The notes under the pieces: model-generated
Told to the model about the DNA's origin: nothing
The model's database searches: none
The model's input: only the letters and a program-made list of their open reading frames with translations
Part shown: one piece after another, positions 30,168 to 42,332 of the stretch
Layout: each line of letters opens with the position of its first letter
How positions within the stretch are numbered: position 1 is the first letter of the stretch
Origin: Isoetes taiwanensis
Lineage: Eukaryota > Streptophyta > Lycopodiopsida > Isoetales > Isoetaceae
DNA: 64,000 nucleotides
Direction of reading: 5' to 3'
NCBI GenBank assembly: GCA_021234155.1
Contig: JAJEKV010000024.1
Coordinates: forward strand, 17,445,030-17,509,029
Made by a program: the position numbers and the translations under genes

Positions 30168-31475
30168 CAAGTCGAATAGCATAATAATCATATTTTATTA
30201 TGATGTAAGGGCTACTTTAATTGCAATGACGATGCATGGTGCAGATGGTTAGTTCGTTGGATTTTCAACTTCCTTGCGCGAATCCCCTTTTAACATTCTT
30301 TTACTTTGGAGGTATTCGACTTACACAATATTTTTTTGGCGTATTTGACTTACACAATTTACATACAAATCCACGAGTCGAATACCCCATTTTTGGTATT
30401 CGACTTGCAAAATAGAAGCCAATCTATGAGTCTAATACCCCATTGGAATCCAACCCATAATCGGAAGCCAATAAATGCACCGCAAATTTTTGCAATGCAT
30501 TAGACTTCGATGAGCTCGAGAAGGCTTTTTTGCTAGTACCTTTTAATTCTGGACTTTTTTGTGGCATTTAGATATGAGGAGGTTCTTGTTTATGTCGAAA
30601 CATGGGTTGGAAGATATTGGCACAAATGATTTTAAGAACAAGTTATATGACAAGGATTTTTTTTTTTATGTTATATGACAAGGATTTACATGCCACATAT
30701 GCTTTTTTGGCACCACGAGTGGACACGTCGCTCTTGTCGAATATCTATGTGTGAAGGAGGTCTAGGGGCTGACAAAGCATTAAGCAGACATTTTCTTGGG
30801 TTGTTCCCCTGAGGAATTGTCTATGTTTGACACCTTTTGGATGCATGCAAATCCTGACTATTGCTAATGATGCAAACTTGTGGCTGCTTTTGTGTGAATT
30901 AGGCTTCTCCTTCTTTCTGCTCTAAAGCATTGTGATCCAAAACTTCTAACAAGAACGTCTGAGTATCTTTGCTTCCCTATGCTCCAGACAAAGCCAAATT
31001 ATCTATTACAGTTTAGTGAAATACGAGCAAAACGTGTGCCCGATGTTGTCGGGCTAATGTCCTAATATGTGTTTTTACTCGGCCTTTAATGTCCATATGT
31101 GTAACGTCCGACAATAACACATGTTGATACTGGCAAAAATGGACGTTATTCGCTTTTTTTGTAATTATTTTTGTTCTTGAAATTGTCTACAGTATTGCCA
31201 ATGTATTAACTTTGTGCTTATGGATTTCGGTAGAGAAAACAATGCTCTATAAGGAATGTGGGGGCAATTAAGAAGAAAATCTGGAAAAGACATACCCAAA
31301 CGTATGCTCAAAATATCACTCTTAAAGATAATTAAGTAGGTCAACAAAAAATAGGTACAGAAATGCAAAAAACACAAAATTTTGTCCTAGTTCATTGACC
31401 TATTTTAGTTGGATTAGACTCACACTTAGAGGATTCCTTTGTACACAATAGTTGTATACCTTGATCTGTCAAACA
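30168..31475. repeat. non-coding with TATTCGACTTACACAA repeats
   Basis: TATTCGACTTACACAATA, TATTTGACTTACACAATT and TATTCGACTTGCAAAATA occur at 30,315-30,415 with inverted GAGTCGAATACC words between them. A 19-bp duplication, TTTATGTTATATGACAAGG, with poly-T is at 30,640-30,685. No gene was recognised to 31,475. Confidence 0.55.
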
Positions 31476-31479
31476 TCTA

Positions 31480-31630
31480 CGAAAGCATCTCCATCCTTCA
31501 ATAGAATAGACATCTTTATGCCTTGGGTTCCTTGAGCTCTTGAGAGTGCCACATAGAGTTATCTATGGCTGAATACTGAATTCGGTAAATACAAACCAAC
31601 AACCATTTGCATTGTTTGGTCCTGGGACTT
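31480..31630 (-). pseudogene. Helitron PIF1-type helicase C-terminal fragment
   Basis: The minus strand reads KSQDQTMQMVVGLYLPNSVF, then SHR-stop-LYVALSRAQGTQGIKM. This is the helicase motif V-VI end of Helitron RepHel (family pattern KSQGQT ... HGQLYVALSR). Gly to Asp, Gly to Arg and Gln to stop are all explained by C-to-T or G-to-A transitions, as in methylated, long-silenced plant repeats. No other helicase motif lies close by. Confidence 0.8.
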
Positions 31631-33290
31631 GAGAGTACATAAACATGTATCTCCTATAAACATGATAGCACATAAGAATACATGAAATATTACCATATAC
31701 TAAGAATACAATGGTGCATATGCACATAGGATTAACTCTAATATGCACATTGAAAAGCATCATGTTGGCAAAAGTATATAAAGTACTTTGGGTTAATGGA
31801 AAAGTTGAATTATGCGCAATGAAATTGAATTCATGTAAAATAAAGCGCAACTTTAAGATGGTCTTTTATTTTAAGAATGCCTAAACTTAGGCATTTAGGC
31901 ACACTACACATCCAACCAATGTTGCATACAAACTTATGGACTCTCACTTAGGTATGTTTATAAAAGCCAACATACGTTTGTCTGGCAAATTTTTCAATGT
32001 CTAGCTCAATTTTGGACTTCGAGTGTGGAAGTTTTTGTAGGTTCAATCGGCAATAACAAAGCTAGGTCTAAAGTTTGTGATCTTGGTATTACATCACTTT
32101 CAAAAGTTGTAAATTGGTGTTTTATTTTGGGCCAATGAAATGGTACATTGATCATGGAAAATGTGTAAGTTATCTGGTACTTGAAAATATAAAATTGCAT
32201 ATATGGCGCAGATATGACGATTATTTGCGACAATATGATGTTAAAAGCTTTTGTTTATGGAATAGTGGCTCAAATAATTAATGTGGCCATTTTTCATATT
32301 GGTTGCTGTAAAATTTAAAAGTCTATATGGAGGCAATCAACATTCGATGTTGTTGGGATTCAATGCAGATGATATTTGATGTTATGATGATATTTAATGT
32401 TATTAGTCTTCTTGTTTTTTTATGAAGTAGCTCGAATAAATATATGCAAATATGCCCTTCAACATTTGCCATCAGGTGAATCTCTTGTAACATTGTAATT
32501 CTATAGAAATAACTCAAAATTATTTGAAGTAGAAATTTAGATGTGTAATTTGAATACTCAAATGGATTCTTCGCTTGTCAACCCTAATATATTATATCAT
32601 TCATTGATGTTAAACCTGATACAAGTAGCGTTGCATATTTAAAGTTGTCTTCTACTTCAAGTACTCTTCAAACATGTGTGTTTATACCATTGACCTCAAC
32701 TCCAGATTAAAGTCCATGATTTGAGAGAAGAATGTTAGACCACCCTTCTCAAATAATTCCCATACTCAATAAATAGACCTGAATCAGTAAGGCTTTGCTT
32801 TCTTTTGATTCTGTACTTGGGTAGCCAAGAAGTGGCATAACTCTAAGAAAGTAAATATCATGACTGAAATCCAATTCAGATGCTTAACTTGCAATCTTTA
32901 TTTCCCTTTTACATCAATGTATGCAAGTTTTGAGAAAAGACGTCCAAGTGATAGGATCCGGTTGTTATGGCATATCCTTGGCAAAAGCTTACACTCCATA
33001 AGAATTAAATTAAAAATATCTCAAGCCTATGCAAGTGGTTGACATTGGATTGCACTATGTCTACATCCACATGGTAAGACTTGAACAATAACAGGAGCAC
33101 CAACAGTCCTTAATGTAACAATGATTGGAAGGAGAAGAATATATATATAATAGAATAGAAGATTACCACGTAGATGAAGATGTAGTTCAAGGATATGTTT
33201 TATCATCACAAGGCTAAACAAGATGCTCATGGTGAGGCCCCGATTCTTTTTACTGACACTCCTCCTTTCTAGTTTTTTTGCCTTTCCCCC
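31631..33290. other. AT-rich intergenic, nothing recognised
   Basis: Several short frames were inspected and none shows family motifs. It is likely old transposon sequence. Confidence 0.35.
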
Positions 33291-33292
33291 AG

Positions 33293-33363
33293 AATGGGCT
33301 GAAATCGACTGGCAAGCTGACCCGGTGGCCACAGAACTGGTGATCATAGACGATGATATGTAA
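33293..33363 (+). CDS. possible terminal exon of an unknown gene
   Basis: After a strong polypyrimidine acceptor (TTTTTTTGCCTTTCCCCCAG) the frame WAEIDWQADPVATELVIIDD ends at a TAA. The acceptor and acidic tail look gene-like, but no upstream exons were identified, so this is weak. Confidence 0.2.
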
Positions 33364-34500
33364 GAGTTAGATCCCGATTTATTCCTTGTCCAGGACTTAC
33401 TGTAATCGGATATGATAACATAAGGAATTTTTTGTAAGAATTAAAGTCAAAAGCTTTTGGAAACTATTAGAATCCGGCAGATATTGCAACATTGGGAAAT
33501 AGTTCAAGACATATATTGGTTGTCAGATCCCTAAGGGATCTTGATGTATAAAGTTCTAAATCTTTTTGTAGCAGTAATATGCTCTGTAGCAGGTATAAGG
33601 TTGGTTTTTTCTCAACATGTTCTAGAGCTAAGCAGGGAAAAAATTAAGCATATTATATATTTTTTTATAAAAAATGGTTTGGCTATTTTTCAAAATTTTA
33701 CAATATTTTATGATATACATTTGGCTAAAGTTGTTATTATTATTACATTTATATATATTTGGACTTGGCGAAACTTTTAAATTATGTACTATAAACTTTT
33801 ACTTAGCTATTGTTTCTAACTGAAAAAAAAACAACAAAAAATATAAATTAAATTTTGTAGCTTTAGATATATTGTACCGCAATTACAAATAATAATCAAC
33901 AATCAAGGAACATACAATAATATTAAAAAACTTTTAACAGAAGCTCACACATAGCTTATAACATCCATAGTCTGAACTACGTTTAATACAACAACACCTT
34001 CTAGATATTGTGATCAAATTGCACTTATCTTTAACCCTTCAAGGAAGACGTTATGCAATCAACTCGGGCATCTAGAGGGATATTGGCCATCTTTTACAAT
34101 TCTTTTTTAAAGATGCATATGTAGTATATTTAATAGTAATTCATTGTTTGAAAATTTACTATCACTGATGATGGTAGGCGGGGATGTGTAAAAGCCTATA
34201 ATAAGAATCTATTTTCATTTGGCTATTAATGATTTATTATATAAATATTGTAATATAAAGAAAGGCTAATCCCTTTTTCTTTAAGGAAAATGGGAAAAAT
34301 AGTTTGGCTAATCCTAGAAAAATAATGGAGTACTTGTTTTAACTATGGCTATTTTTTATTTTTTTATAAGAAATCCCCCTTCATAAAATTCGCCGCAAAA
34401 ATTGTCTAGACCCCCTAAAAAATCGCCATTTGGCTATTAATAGCCACTAATTTTTTCCATGGAGCTAAGTATGTAATTCATTGTGATTAATAGAAATCCT
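33364..34500. repeat. AT-rich region with TTTGGCTATT words
   Basis: ATTTGGCTA(T/A)T recurs at about 33,680, 33,720, 34,218, 34,303, 34,345 and 34,430 in very AT-rich DNA. It ends with a palindrome-like TGGCTATTAATAGCCA at 34,432-34,447. Probably a decayed AT-rich MITE family. Confidence 0.5.
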
Positions 34501-36690
34501 TCTTTTCCTCCAAAAAAAGAGAAAACGGGGAATGCAGAACAAAAGTTGTAGAGAATCACCTGGTCACTATCTTCATGTTACTTGCAATTACCTAAGAACA
34601 GGATCTATGGAAGATCCAACAATAAAATATCTCTGCACTAATGCTTAAAAGGTCGTATCTTTCCACAAATACTTAGACACCTCTGCTGAAAAGAAATCCT
34701 AAAGAAAATGGCCCATAAATAACATCCCAGAAACCAAAATAGATTGTTGCAGCTAGCACAAATCAGAGCATGTGGATGCTTCCAAATGAAGATGGAATAG
34801 ATTATATTACGTTCAAGATACACCAATATTTATCGATGGATTTGCACATCCCAGATATTTTTCTTTGTCTTTTCAACAAAAATAGGCACGTCCAATGCTA
34901 ATCCATAAGACCTATGGGCCAATACCCTGCAATGTACATGTTAAAATGGTTCATTAATTAGTCCAATCTTTATTTATTCCTAGGTGTGTGAATGTAAGGC
35001 ACAATATCTCAATTAGGATACCAGGAAACTGGAAATATCACTCTCTCATTAAAGTAATTTGCATATGTAATTGCACAAAGCTTTAGAAAGAGAAAGCTAA
35101 TTAAACTTGTTGATGTACCTTGGACCATATAAATATCTTTTAAGCTAAGAAACGATAACATATATCAACATGCCTTTGATCAAGATCTCACATATAAAAA
35201 GCAATATTACACCTCTAAATTGATTATCGTATTTGCAGAGCAATTACTGATTAAATAATAGCCATAGAAATAGTTTATATAAAGAAGTAAGAGATTAGCA
35301 GCACATCTTTGTATGCACCAGAGCATAGCCATCTGACTAATTTGTTCACACCCTTGGCATTACATAGCTCATAGGAGATACCAAATCATTGGCTTAATAA
35401 AATGAAGATGGTAAGTCAATTTTATCACAAAAAAAGGAACAATAAAGTTTCCAACCTAAAAGATAACTCCTTCTGCAACGTCACAAATGCAGCAGAGAAA
35501 CCTGCAAGACAGACACATGCATAAGATAAACCGAGGGCTTGGCATTTCATTTACTGCATGCAGTACAGTAATGCCTCTACAATATCGTGAATGCAGGTTA
35601 GGCACATCTTCCTTTATCAAAATGGCATGGAAAATTTCTAGGAAAGAATGGGTCAGAACATGGCTGCCATGCAAGGCTAGTAGAATCGAATTTAGCTCAG
35701 GTTACTGGCAACAAGCCAATTTTATTAATCTAGCTTCCAGATTTGCACTTAATATTTCCTTTTCAGACTTCTTCTGATAATAGACAACAAGTAATACTTA
35801 GCATTCTCACTTCAAACAAATGCATGTGCATGGCAGCTTTTAAAACTGATATGAATCTAAGTATTTAGCTAGCAATACAATAATAACAAGCAACAGTATA
35901 ATGAATGAAAGATACTAATAAGAATCAAATCTAGCCCTTTAGGGCCAAAGCTCACCACCCAACCAGGCTATCCCAGCAAGAGGACTTCTAAGAAAGACTA
36001 AACTCTATGAGAAAAATCCAATACTAACACTTGAGACTTCATTCTAACAAATTCACAAGTTCTAGAAGAGATAGAAGATAAAGTTCAGGCTCTGGGTAGA
36101 ATATGGGAAAACACCAAAGAATTGAAGTTTCTCAATCAATCTGCACACGAAGGTTTTTGCTAAAACTTCAAAGGGTTAGAAATTGGAAGGAGGAATAGGA
36201 AATTTCTGATACTGGTCTAACCCTAAAGCCAGATATCAAAGGCGAGTTGACTACTTCTGTTGGTCGTGGATTTGTTTTGACCATTGAACAGATATATCAT
36301 CTGTAGCTGCTCCCCAAGAGCCGAAACAAGTTTCGTGCTTATGGATTGTATGCATTGTGTTATTCAGCAACATAATGGACAAGGCTTCCCTCTGTCTCCA
36401 TTGTTTCTGAAATAGCTTCTTGAAAATCAGCTTGAGAGAGTTATGCTACCAAAGATCCTCCTCCTTCAGGATCCTCCTCAGTGCTTTTTCCCTGACGATG
36501 TAAGCCTTTAGGAAAATCAGATTATCTCTAATGTCCACCCAAGTCATCTGTGCCTCTTGATTAAAGATTCAGTAAGACCCTTGCGCCCTCAGTTTATTGA
36601 ATTGAGATGATTGGTCAAGGTCCAACCTAAAGACCCAAAGCTGAATCCACAGATCCTTCTTTATCCTGCAAAATTAGAGTAAAGAAGTTA
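34501..36690. other. intergenic, nothing recognised
   Basis: The plus frame at 35,487-35,777 is open but lacks known motifs. The remainder is AT-rich and non-coding as far as can be seen. Confidence 0.35.
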
Positions 36691-36699
36691 AAAAGAGGA

Positions 36700-37075
36700 G
36701 CCTACTTTGTCCCACATTCTATCATATTTCAGCACCTTTTCTCTTTTGTGTGCAATTGCAGTTTCAATCAGCTTCGCTAAAAGTTGATCTTTTAACCAAT
36801 TCATGTTCAGATGAATATGCTGCATGGTGATTCTATTTTTATGGATCCAAATACACCATAAGGCAATTGTTTTGACAATGAAGATAAAAAGGTTATTTTC
36901 ATCAAGGAAGTCGAGAAAATTGTTGCTTGTGACATCCAGAGTTTTGATGGTTAAATTTTTAATCCATTCCCAAAAAGGTAGTAACCAGGGGCATTGGAAA
37001 ATATGAAGAGGGGTTTCTTCATCGTTGTTTTGGAAAGCTTTTACATTATCAGCATCTCACGAGTGAGCTTTAGGA
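36700..37075 (-). pseudogene. LINE zf-RVT remnant (second copy type)
   Basis: The minus strand reads DEETPLHIFQCPWLLPFWEW, then IALWCIWIHKNRITMQHI, then a basic helical tail. This is the zinc-binding and terminal region of a plant L1-type LINE, related in layout to the copy at 729-1367. Upstream Cys residues are lost and a stop lies just before this segment, so it is dead. Confidence 0.75.
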
Positions 37076-38085
37076 CGAACAAAAGGATATGACCACTTCT
37101 TTGCGAATTATGCAATATAGTCTGCAGCATTTGTGATAGACAGAATGAGTAAGTCTATCATTTTGGGTATGTTAATGTGCAGGGACACCATCTGAAAGAG
37201 GTGGAGACATGAAGGGTTTCTATATGTATTAAGAGGCTGTTATAAGATTTGCACAACCTGTTCAATCAGTGAAGGCTGTCTTCTTCAAGATAAAATCAAG
37301 TTTATTACTTCGACATTGGGAAAGAGTGAGACCTTATAATGTTCTGAGGATGATGATTCTTCTTTGGCTATTTTGCTGAACATTCTTATCCAGTTCCTAT
37401 CGAATTTCATTTATCACCATCCGTTATTCTTTGAATTGTTTGTTTTTTCTAGCAAAGGGATTCTTTAATATGTCCATTTTGCAGATGACTAGCAAATTAG
37501 TTTTATGTATCCATTTTGCAACATGACTAGCAAGTTAGACTTATGTAATTTATATGGAACAGGTGTTGTTGGGATCGTCGACTGCACTTGCTCTCATGAC
37601 AGTAATTTTAGTCATTATTGGAAGACTCTTTCAGAAGATCCCTGCTCAACTGCAAACAAGTAATAACTGGGCCTGACTGGAAGTATATGTATATCCTCAG
37701 TTGCAGTGCATGCATTAACCATGCTTTAAATTTTCACTCTTTGACTCATTCTAAGAGATTTTGCTTGTGTAGACTGAGATTTTGCTCAGAATTAACACTT
37801 GCAAACAGAAATTGAACACAGATGGCACATTTGCACCTGGATTGAATATTTACACAGATTGAACAGATGGTAAACATAAATACATTGCAAACAAAAATAG
37901 TGCTCTAAGACAAAACTTCCTGATACAAAACATGAACACTTATATTACAAAACAGATTGGAACAAATCAGGATTGCATATATAAAGTCGTGCTCTAAATA
38001 GCACTGTTACAGATCAAAAAAAGGCCAACCCAAAAAGGCCATGCAACCAAATTAGGCAAATATATTTATAAAAAGCGTCTTTTCT
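37076..38085. repeat. non-coding with a ~35-bp direct repeat
   Basis: CATTTTGCAGATGACTAGCA and CATTTTGCAACATGACTAGC, each followed by A(A/G)TTAGxxTTATGTA, form a direct duplication at 37,479-37,548. No gene was seen. Confidence 0.55.
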
Positions 38086-38089
38086 GCTC

Positions 38090-38380
38090 CTAGCAGAATT
38101 CGCATGCATAGGAAGGACCCATCACTTCATACATGCACCTGGAATCCCCATGCCTCACAAAGGTTGCTTCGACATGCATCATTGCGTGCAGTGGTGCTTC
38201 CTCAGCCCAAACTAGAATCGTATCCTGAATCTTTATGCCCATCTCAAAATACCCTATCACAACCCTCTGTGATACATTCTGGTGGTATTTCTTGATATCC
38301 ACAGGTGCCACTGACTCAATCTCAACAGTGGAATCAGATTGTTGACTACCCATACCTTGATTCTTGGAAAGCTTGAACAA
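38090..38380 (-). CDS. hypothetical ORF (96 aa)
   Basis: An open frame with balanced composition (FEMGIKIQDTILVWAEEAPL, then CMYEVMGPSYACEFC). I do not recognise it. The start codon used is only the first in frame. It could be a terminal exon, since an acceptor-like TTCCAAG precedes the internal residues. Confidence 0.3.
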   Translation of the reverse strand: MFKLSKNQGMGSQQSDSTVEIESVAPVDIKKYHQNVSQRVVIGYFEMGIKIQDTILVWAEEAPLHAMMHVEATFVRHGDSRCMYEVMGPSYACEFC

Positions 38381-38727
38381 ATATTAGTAACTGGAGACTT
38401 TAGGGGGGCAGATCCGTCCACTCTTGCTGGCGACTTCAGGTTTAGGGCAGATCCGGAAGGAAGTGAACCGTGAACCCCAGAAAAAAACCAATGGTTATTG
38501 CTGGCATATATCCCACAAGCCTAACCCAAATGAAAGGGCTTCAGATATAAGCAATTAAAAAAATATTTCTACTAAATGGGTTAATGTGGGGGCATGGGAT
38601 GCCTTCTTGATGCACAGTTGGATGTGTGTGTGTGGGGAATTTGTCTTGGACCTATGCACAAATTTAGGTTGGATTGGTTGTTCACGGACCCCTGGCACCC
38701 TGGAATCCGTGAGCAGCCATTCCTTTT

Positions 38728-38813
38728 GCCAAATTTCCGTGAAACTATAGCTAATCTCATTGCTATCCTTTTGCAAAATTTTCGTGAAACTATAGCTAAT
38801 CTCATTGCTAGTT
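38728..38813. repeat. 41-bp tandem duplication
   Basis: CCTTTTGCxAAATTTxCGTG followed by AAACTATAGCTAATCTCATT occurs twice in direct tandem. Confidence 0.85.
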
Positions 38814-38879
38814 AATACTGTGAACTTATTGACTACCTATCTGTTACATTAGCGTGAAAATCTAGCTCCATTTCTTTAG

Positions 38880-39420
38880 CCATAATTCCGTGATCATCAC
38901 TTGAATATGGTCTACATAAGTTTCATATGATCACATTGTTTTACATCACATAAGTTTCTACATATGGTCACATAAGTTTCTACATCACTTGCATATGGTC
39001 ACATTGTTTCTTTTAACTTCATAAGTGTGTTATGGGTTTAGGGTTAATTAGAACACATTAGAACTATTTATGATTCCATAGTTTTAAATGCCTATTGGAA
39101 TTTGCCTTTTGGCATTAGTTAGAGTATCTTATGACCAAATGCACTAGTTTAAGGCATCTTCAAATGCATCCATAGTTTAAGTGCCACAATGTGCCTCTTG
39201 GAATTGAAATTTGAGATGGATGGTGATATAGCTCGCCTCAAGGAGCTGAGGGTGCCGAGGGTGCCGAATATGGTCTATGTAACTTGAATATATTGAAATC
39301 ATCACTTGTCTACATTGTTTCTTTTAATTTCATAAGTGGGTTATGGGTTTAGGGTTATTTAGAACACATTAGGACTATTGATGCTTCCATAGTTTTAAAT
39401 GCACCAGTTTAAGGCATCTT
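38880..39420. repeat. direct repeat ~100 bp plus short TCACATAAGTTTCTACAT repeats
   Basis: A block with ATTGTTTCTTTTAAxTTCAT, TTATGGGTTTAGGGTTA and AGAACACATTAG occurs at 39,003-39,100 and again at 39,317-39,415. Shorter CACATAAGTTTCTACAT copies precede the first block. Non-coding. Confidence 0.75.
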
Positions 39421-39474
39421 TAAAGTTTAAATGCATCCATAGTTTCCATATGAGCACCATAAATATCGGATGCC

Positions 39475-39720
39475 GTCATGTTATAGCCACGGGTATATCC
39501 GTGGGATATCCGGGTCTTTGACATGTTATAGCCACATCTTGACATGTTATAGCCACATCTCAAAAAAAAATACACGGTGTTTTTGTGGACTTCAGCCGAT
39601 TTTTTGAGATTTAGCACTGGCTATAACATGACGACGTCCGACATTTACGGGGTTGGCCATAGTTTAAGTTCTTAAAAAATACGGGGTTGGCCATAGTTTA
39701 AGTTCTTCAAAAATCTATAT
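39475..39720. repeat. local tandem repeats (GACATGTTATAGCCACATCT; GGGGTTGGCCATAGTTTAAG)
   Basis: GACATGTTATAGCCACATCT is repeated at about 39,518-39,558, and GGGGTTGGCCATAGTTTAAG is repeated at about 39,649-39,705. Both lie in non-coding DNA. Confidence 0.75.
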
Positions 39721-39888
39721 TGGAATCTATATAGAACATTTTCTTTAAGTTCTATAAAAATCTAGGTTAGATTTGAAAGTAGGAATAAATCTATGTAGAA
39801 CATTCTCTTTACTATAAAAATCTAGGTATGCTTGCATGGGCTCGGGTTCTGAGGCAAGGACATTAATGGCCTTGATTGGACCTTTACA

Positions 39889-39902
39889 ACCTTTTTTATA
39901 TA
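39889..39902 (+). promoter_or_regulatory. TATA box
   Basis: TTTTTTATATAGTG lies about 100 bp upstream of the ATG at 39,996, with a CT-rich leader between. Confidence 0.45.
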
Positions 39903-39995
39903 GTGCCATTTTTTCGTCTTCCACTCACTTCCGACTTCCAGTTCCTTGTTCTTCCCAGTGAGATCACTCAGTCCTCCAATTTCTTCCAGAGGGAC

Positions 39996-40310
39996 ATGGC
40001 CAAGATCAAGAACACGGCCAGGAAGGCCGAAGAAGAATCCTCCCCGGAATCCTCCACTTCCAGCAATGTGGGCATGCAAATGACCTTTGTTGCTAAATTT
40101 TCATGCAAGGAAGTGAATCGAGTCATTGAGCAAGGAGCTAAAGTTTGTAAAAGAGTCCAGCAGTGGATTGACCGTGTTTTGCCTCATGAGGAGCGCCTTT
40201 TGCAGATGACCATGCAAGCTGATGGACTTTATCTTTTGTGGAGCTGCAGATGCCCCCTCATGATCACTAGCCAATATAATGTCTTTTTACTTCATTATCT
40301 AGCAGCTTAG
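39996..40310 (+). CDS. ORF with histone-H3-like N-terminal tail
   Basis: Starting at ATG 39,996, in the frame open from 39,876, the protein begins MAKIKNTARKAEEESSPESS. Its first ten residues match the histone H3 tail pattern M-A-(R/K)-x-K-x-T-A-R-K. A Ser/Glu linker and a helical region with VIEQGAKVCKRVQQWIDRVL follow, and the frame ends after about 104 codons. It is not a histone fold. Plant transposon proteins with H3-like starts exist as far as I recall, so it may be a transposon ORF; downstream ORFs to 42,234 could be further exons. Function unknown. Confidence 0.45.
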   Translation: MAKIKNTARKAEEESSPESSTSSNVGMQMTFVAKFSCKEVNRVIEQGAKVCKRVQQWIDRVLPHEERLLQMTMQADGLYLLWSCRCPLMITSQYNVFLLHYLAA

Positions 40311-41100
40311 AGCTTGCTTTTTTGTTTACTTATCTGGCAGCTTCGAGCTTGATTTTTTTTGTAAAGCATCCACCTGATGGTTTTTCCTTCTATGTAGTAT
40401 ATGACAGAAACTTTGTGTAATTTTGAGCTTGCTTTTTCTGTAAGACAACCACCTAATGGTTTTTCCTTAATATATGACAGAAACTTTGTGTAATTTCTTA
40501 TGTCCAAAAACTGTGTAATTTCTTTTGTCCAGATCTATTAATGTATTTACTTTGTGAATCATCTTTTTCTGCAAGTCCTACTTAATACTGTCAAAGGAAA
40601 TACAAAAACCAAACTAGTTACAACTGATGCACTTCTAAACCAGAGCTGAGGCAATGTTGAACTGGTTCCCAAACTGAGCTGCAACCAAACTGAAGCAATG
40701 TTGCAGCTGGTTCCCATTGCTACAGTAAATCGAGTCTTTCCATTGCTACAGTAATACGTTTATTGACTATTGAAACAACTATTTGCTACTTAATACTGAA
40801 ACAAGTATTAAGTAGCACACTATGAATAAGTAACAAGTATTTCAGGCTTATTGCACACTATGATTGTGCTCATATCAATGGACAAACAAACACATCTAAT
40901 TGAAATGGACACCACAATCTTCACCATTCTAATGTGTCAAGGATCCTGCATTATGGTAAGCTGTGAGGCAATTTAGTCTAAATTTGATCTTCCTGTGTTC
41001 TCCTTTCATGTTTCTCAAGCTTTTCCACTTTCTCCCTTCTTTTCCGACCCTCCCCTGCTTTTGATCGATTCAATTTCCCCTTTGTTGCATCCACCTGTGC
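40311..41100. other. non-coding with short duplications
   Basis: GACAGAAACTTTGTGTAATTT with a preceding TGGTTTTTCCTT occurs twice (about 40,378-40,420 and 40,458-40,500). Otherwise there is nothing beyond AT-rich DNA. It may be an intron of the flanking ORFs. Confidence 0.4.
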
Positions 41101-41103
41101 TTT

Positions 41104-41595
41104 ATGATTGCGAAAATGAAGAGCGATTTTAACCTAAAGCCCAAAACTCTGTCGTTTCTTCATTGTTTTTTGGCGCTTCAAAAAGAAGATCAGCAATCTC
41201 TGCTTTCAAACTTGAAGGATATCTCGTCCAAAGGCTCAGCTTTCATTCCCTTTGGCAATTTTCGGGATCTTACTCTTCAAAGAAAATAAATGGAGCCTCT
41301 TTCTGACTGATCGCCAATATGGGATAATCACTCGAAAGATCCCAATTTCCTTGGTGTTATGCCTTCAATTGATCCTTCTACTGGCATTCCTGAGACTTAT
41401 GGTGTCCAGCGCCCTACTGTTGAAGTCAATTCTGATGCTGCTTGGGACAATATGCTTCAAAATGAACGGCCTCAACTAGGATCTAAACTTGCTACTGTGC
41501 ACGGTATTCATTTAAACTCTCCTATGGTTTTTGAGAAAATGAAATGTCTTTCCAATTCTGCTGTCATTCTCAAAGTAAACAAAGGATCAACATAG
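41104..41595 (+). CDS. unrecognised ORFs, possible exon(s)
   Basis: Two overlapping frames (41,104-41,289 and 41,359-41,595) are open but switch phase. The second reads MPSIDPSTGIPETYGVQRPT and ends NSAVILKVNKGST. No family was recognised. Their position between the H3-tail-like ORF and the ORF at 41,797 suggests parts of one broken gene. Confidence 0.3.
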
Positions 41596-41693
41596 CTAAC
41601 CTTTGGTCTCACTTGCTCTCTCTGCAAAAAGGCCTTACCATAAATGCTTTACCATCTTATAAAACTTCTAACTGATTTCTTGCTCATAGGGTA

Positions 41694-42234
41694 CATGGAG
41701 CTATGCAGACGTCATCAGAGGAGAAGATTTGACAGAGGATCAGATATGTTTGAAGTTAAGTTATATGGAGATGAGAGAATTCATGAACACTAGGTCATGT
41801 TCCCTCCCCATAATCAATGGACAGTCAGACAGATGATCAGAGACAATGAAATATGCAAGGCAAGAGAAAGGATTTGGGCAAGTATATACACAAGGGAAGT
41901 TATGCAAATGTTTTACATGTATTGGTTCATAAACTCGAACCATCATGAATTCATTGAAGGACAGTTCAGCAAATACATGCAGATGTTCTACACTCACAGA
42001 ATGTTAGCTGATGCTTATGGCACCCTTTTACTACTCATGGTTCAGCAGGATTTTTACAGATTGATAAGGGATAATCTATGGATGGCCGACTCCTATGTCA
42101 TGGGAACTGCTGATTCATTCACTCAATCCTATAACCAACTGTTCTATACTGCCATAAACTCTGATGATCCAAAGATTCCTACCATCCCTGATGAGACATA
42201 CATTGACAGTATTGCCTCCTTTGAGATGCAATAG
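41694..42234 (+). pseudogene. unrecognised helical protein, one in-frame stop
   Basis: After an acceptor-like TTGCTCATAG the frame reads MELCRRHQRRRFDRGSDMFE and on to a TAG near 41,790. It continues in the same frame as VMFPPHNQWTVRQMIRDNEI and ends in DETYIDSIASFEMQ at 42,234. The protein is rich in Met, Tyr and Phe and looks all-helical. I do not recognise a family. The stop suggests decay. Confidence 0.35.
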
Positions 42235-42332
42235 TATCTGTTTGGTTTTTGCAGGTTTGTTAACAGAGACAGGTTTTGCTATTTGGACGAGATATGGGAT
42301 TACCTCTTTGGAAAAGACCTCAGTTCCTGGCT

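Noticed and set aside
39996-40310. A histone H3 gene or pseudogene
   Set aside because: Only the first ten residues resemble H3; no histone fold sequence follows.
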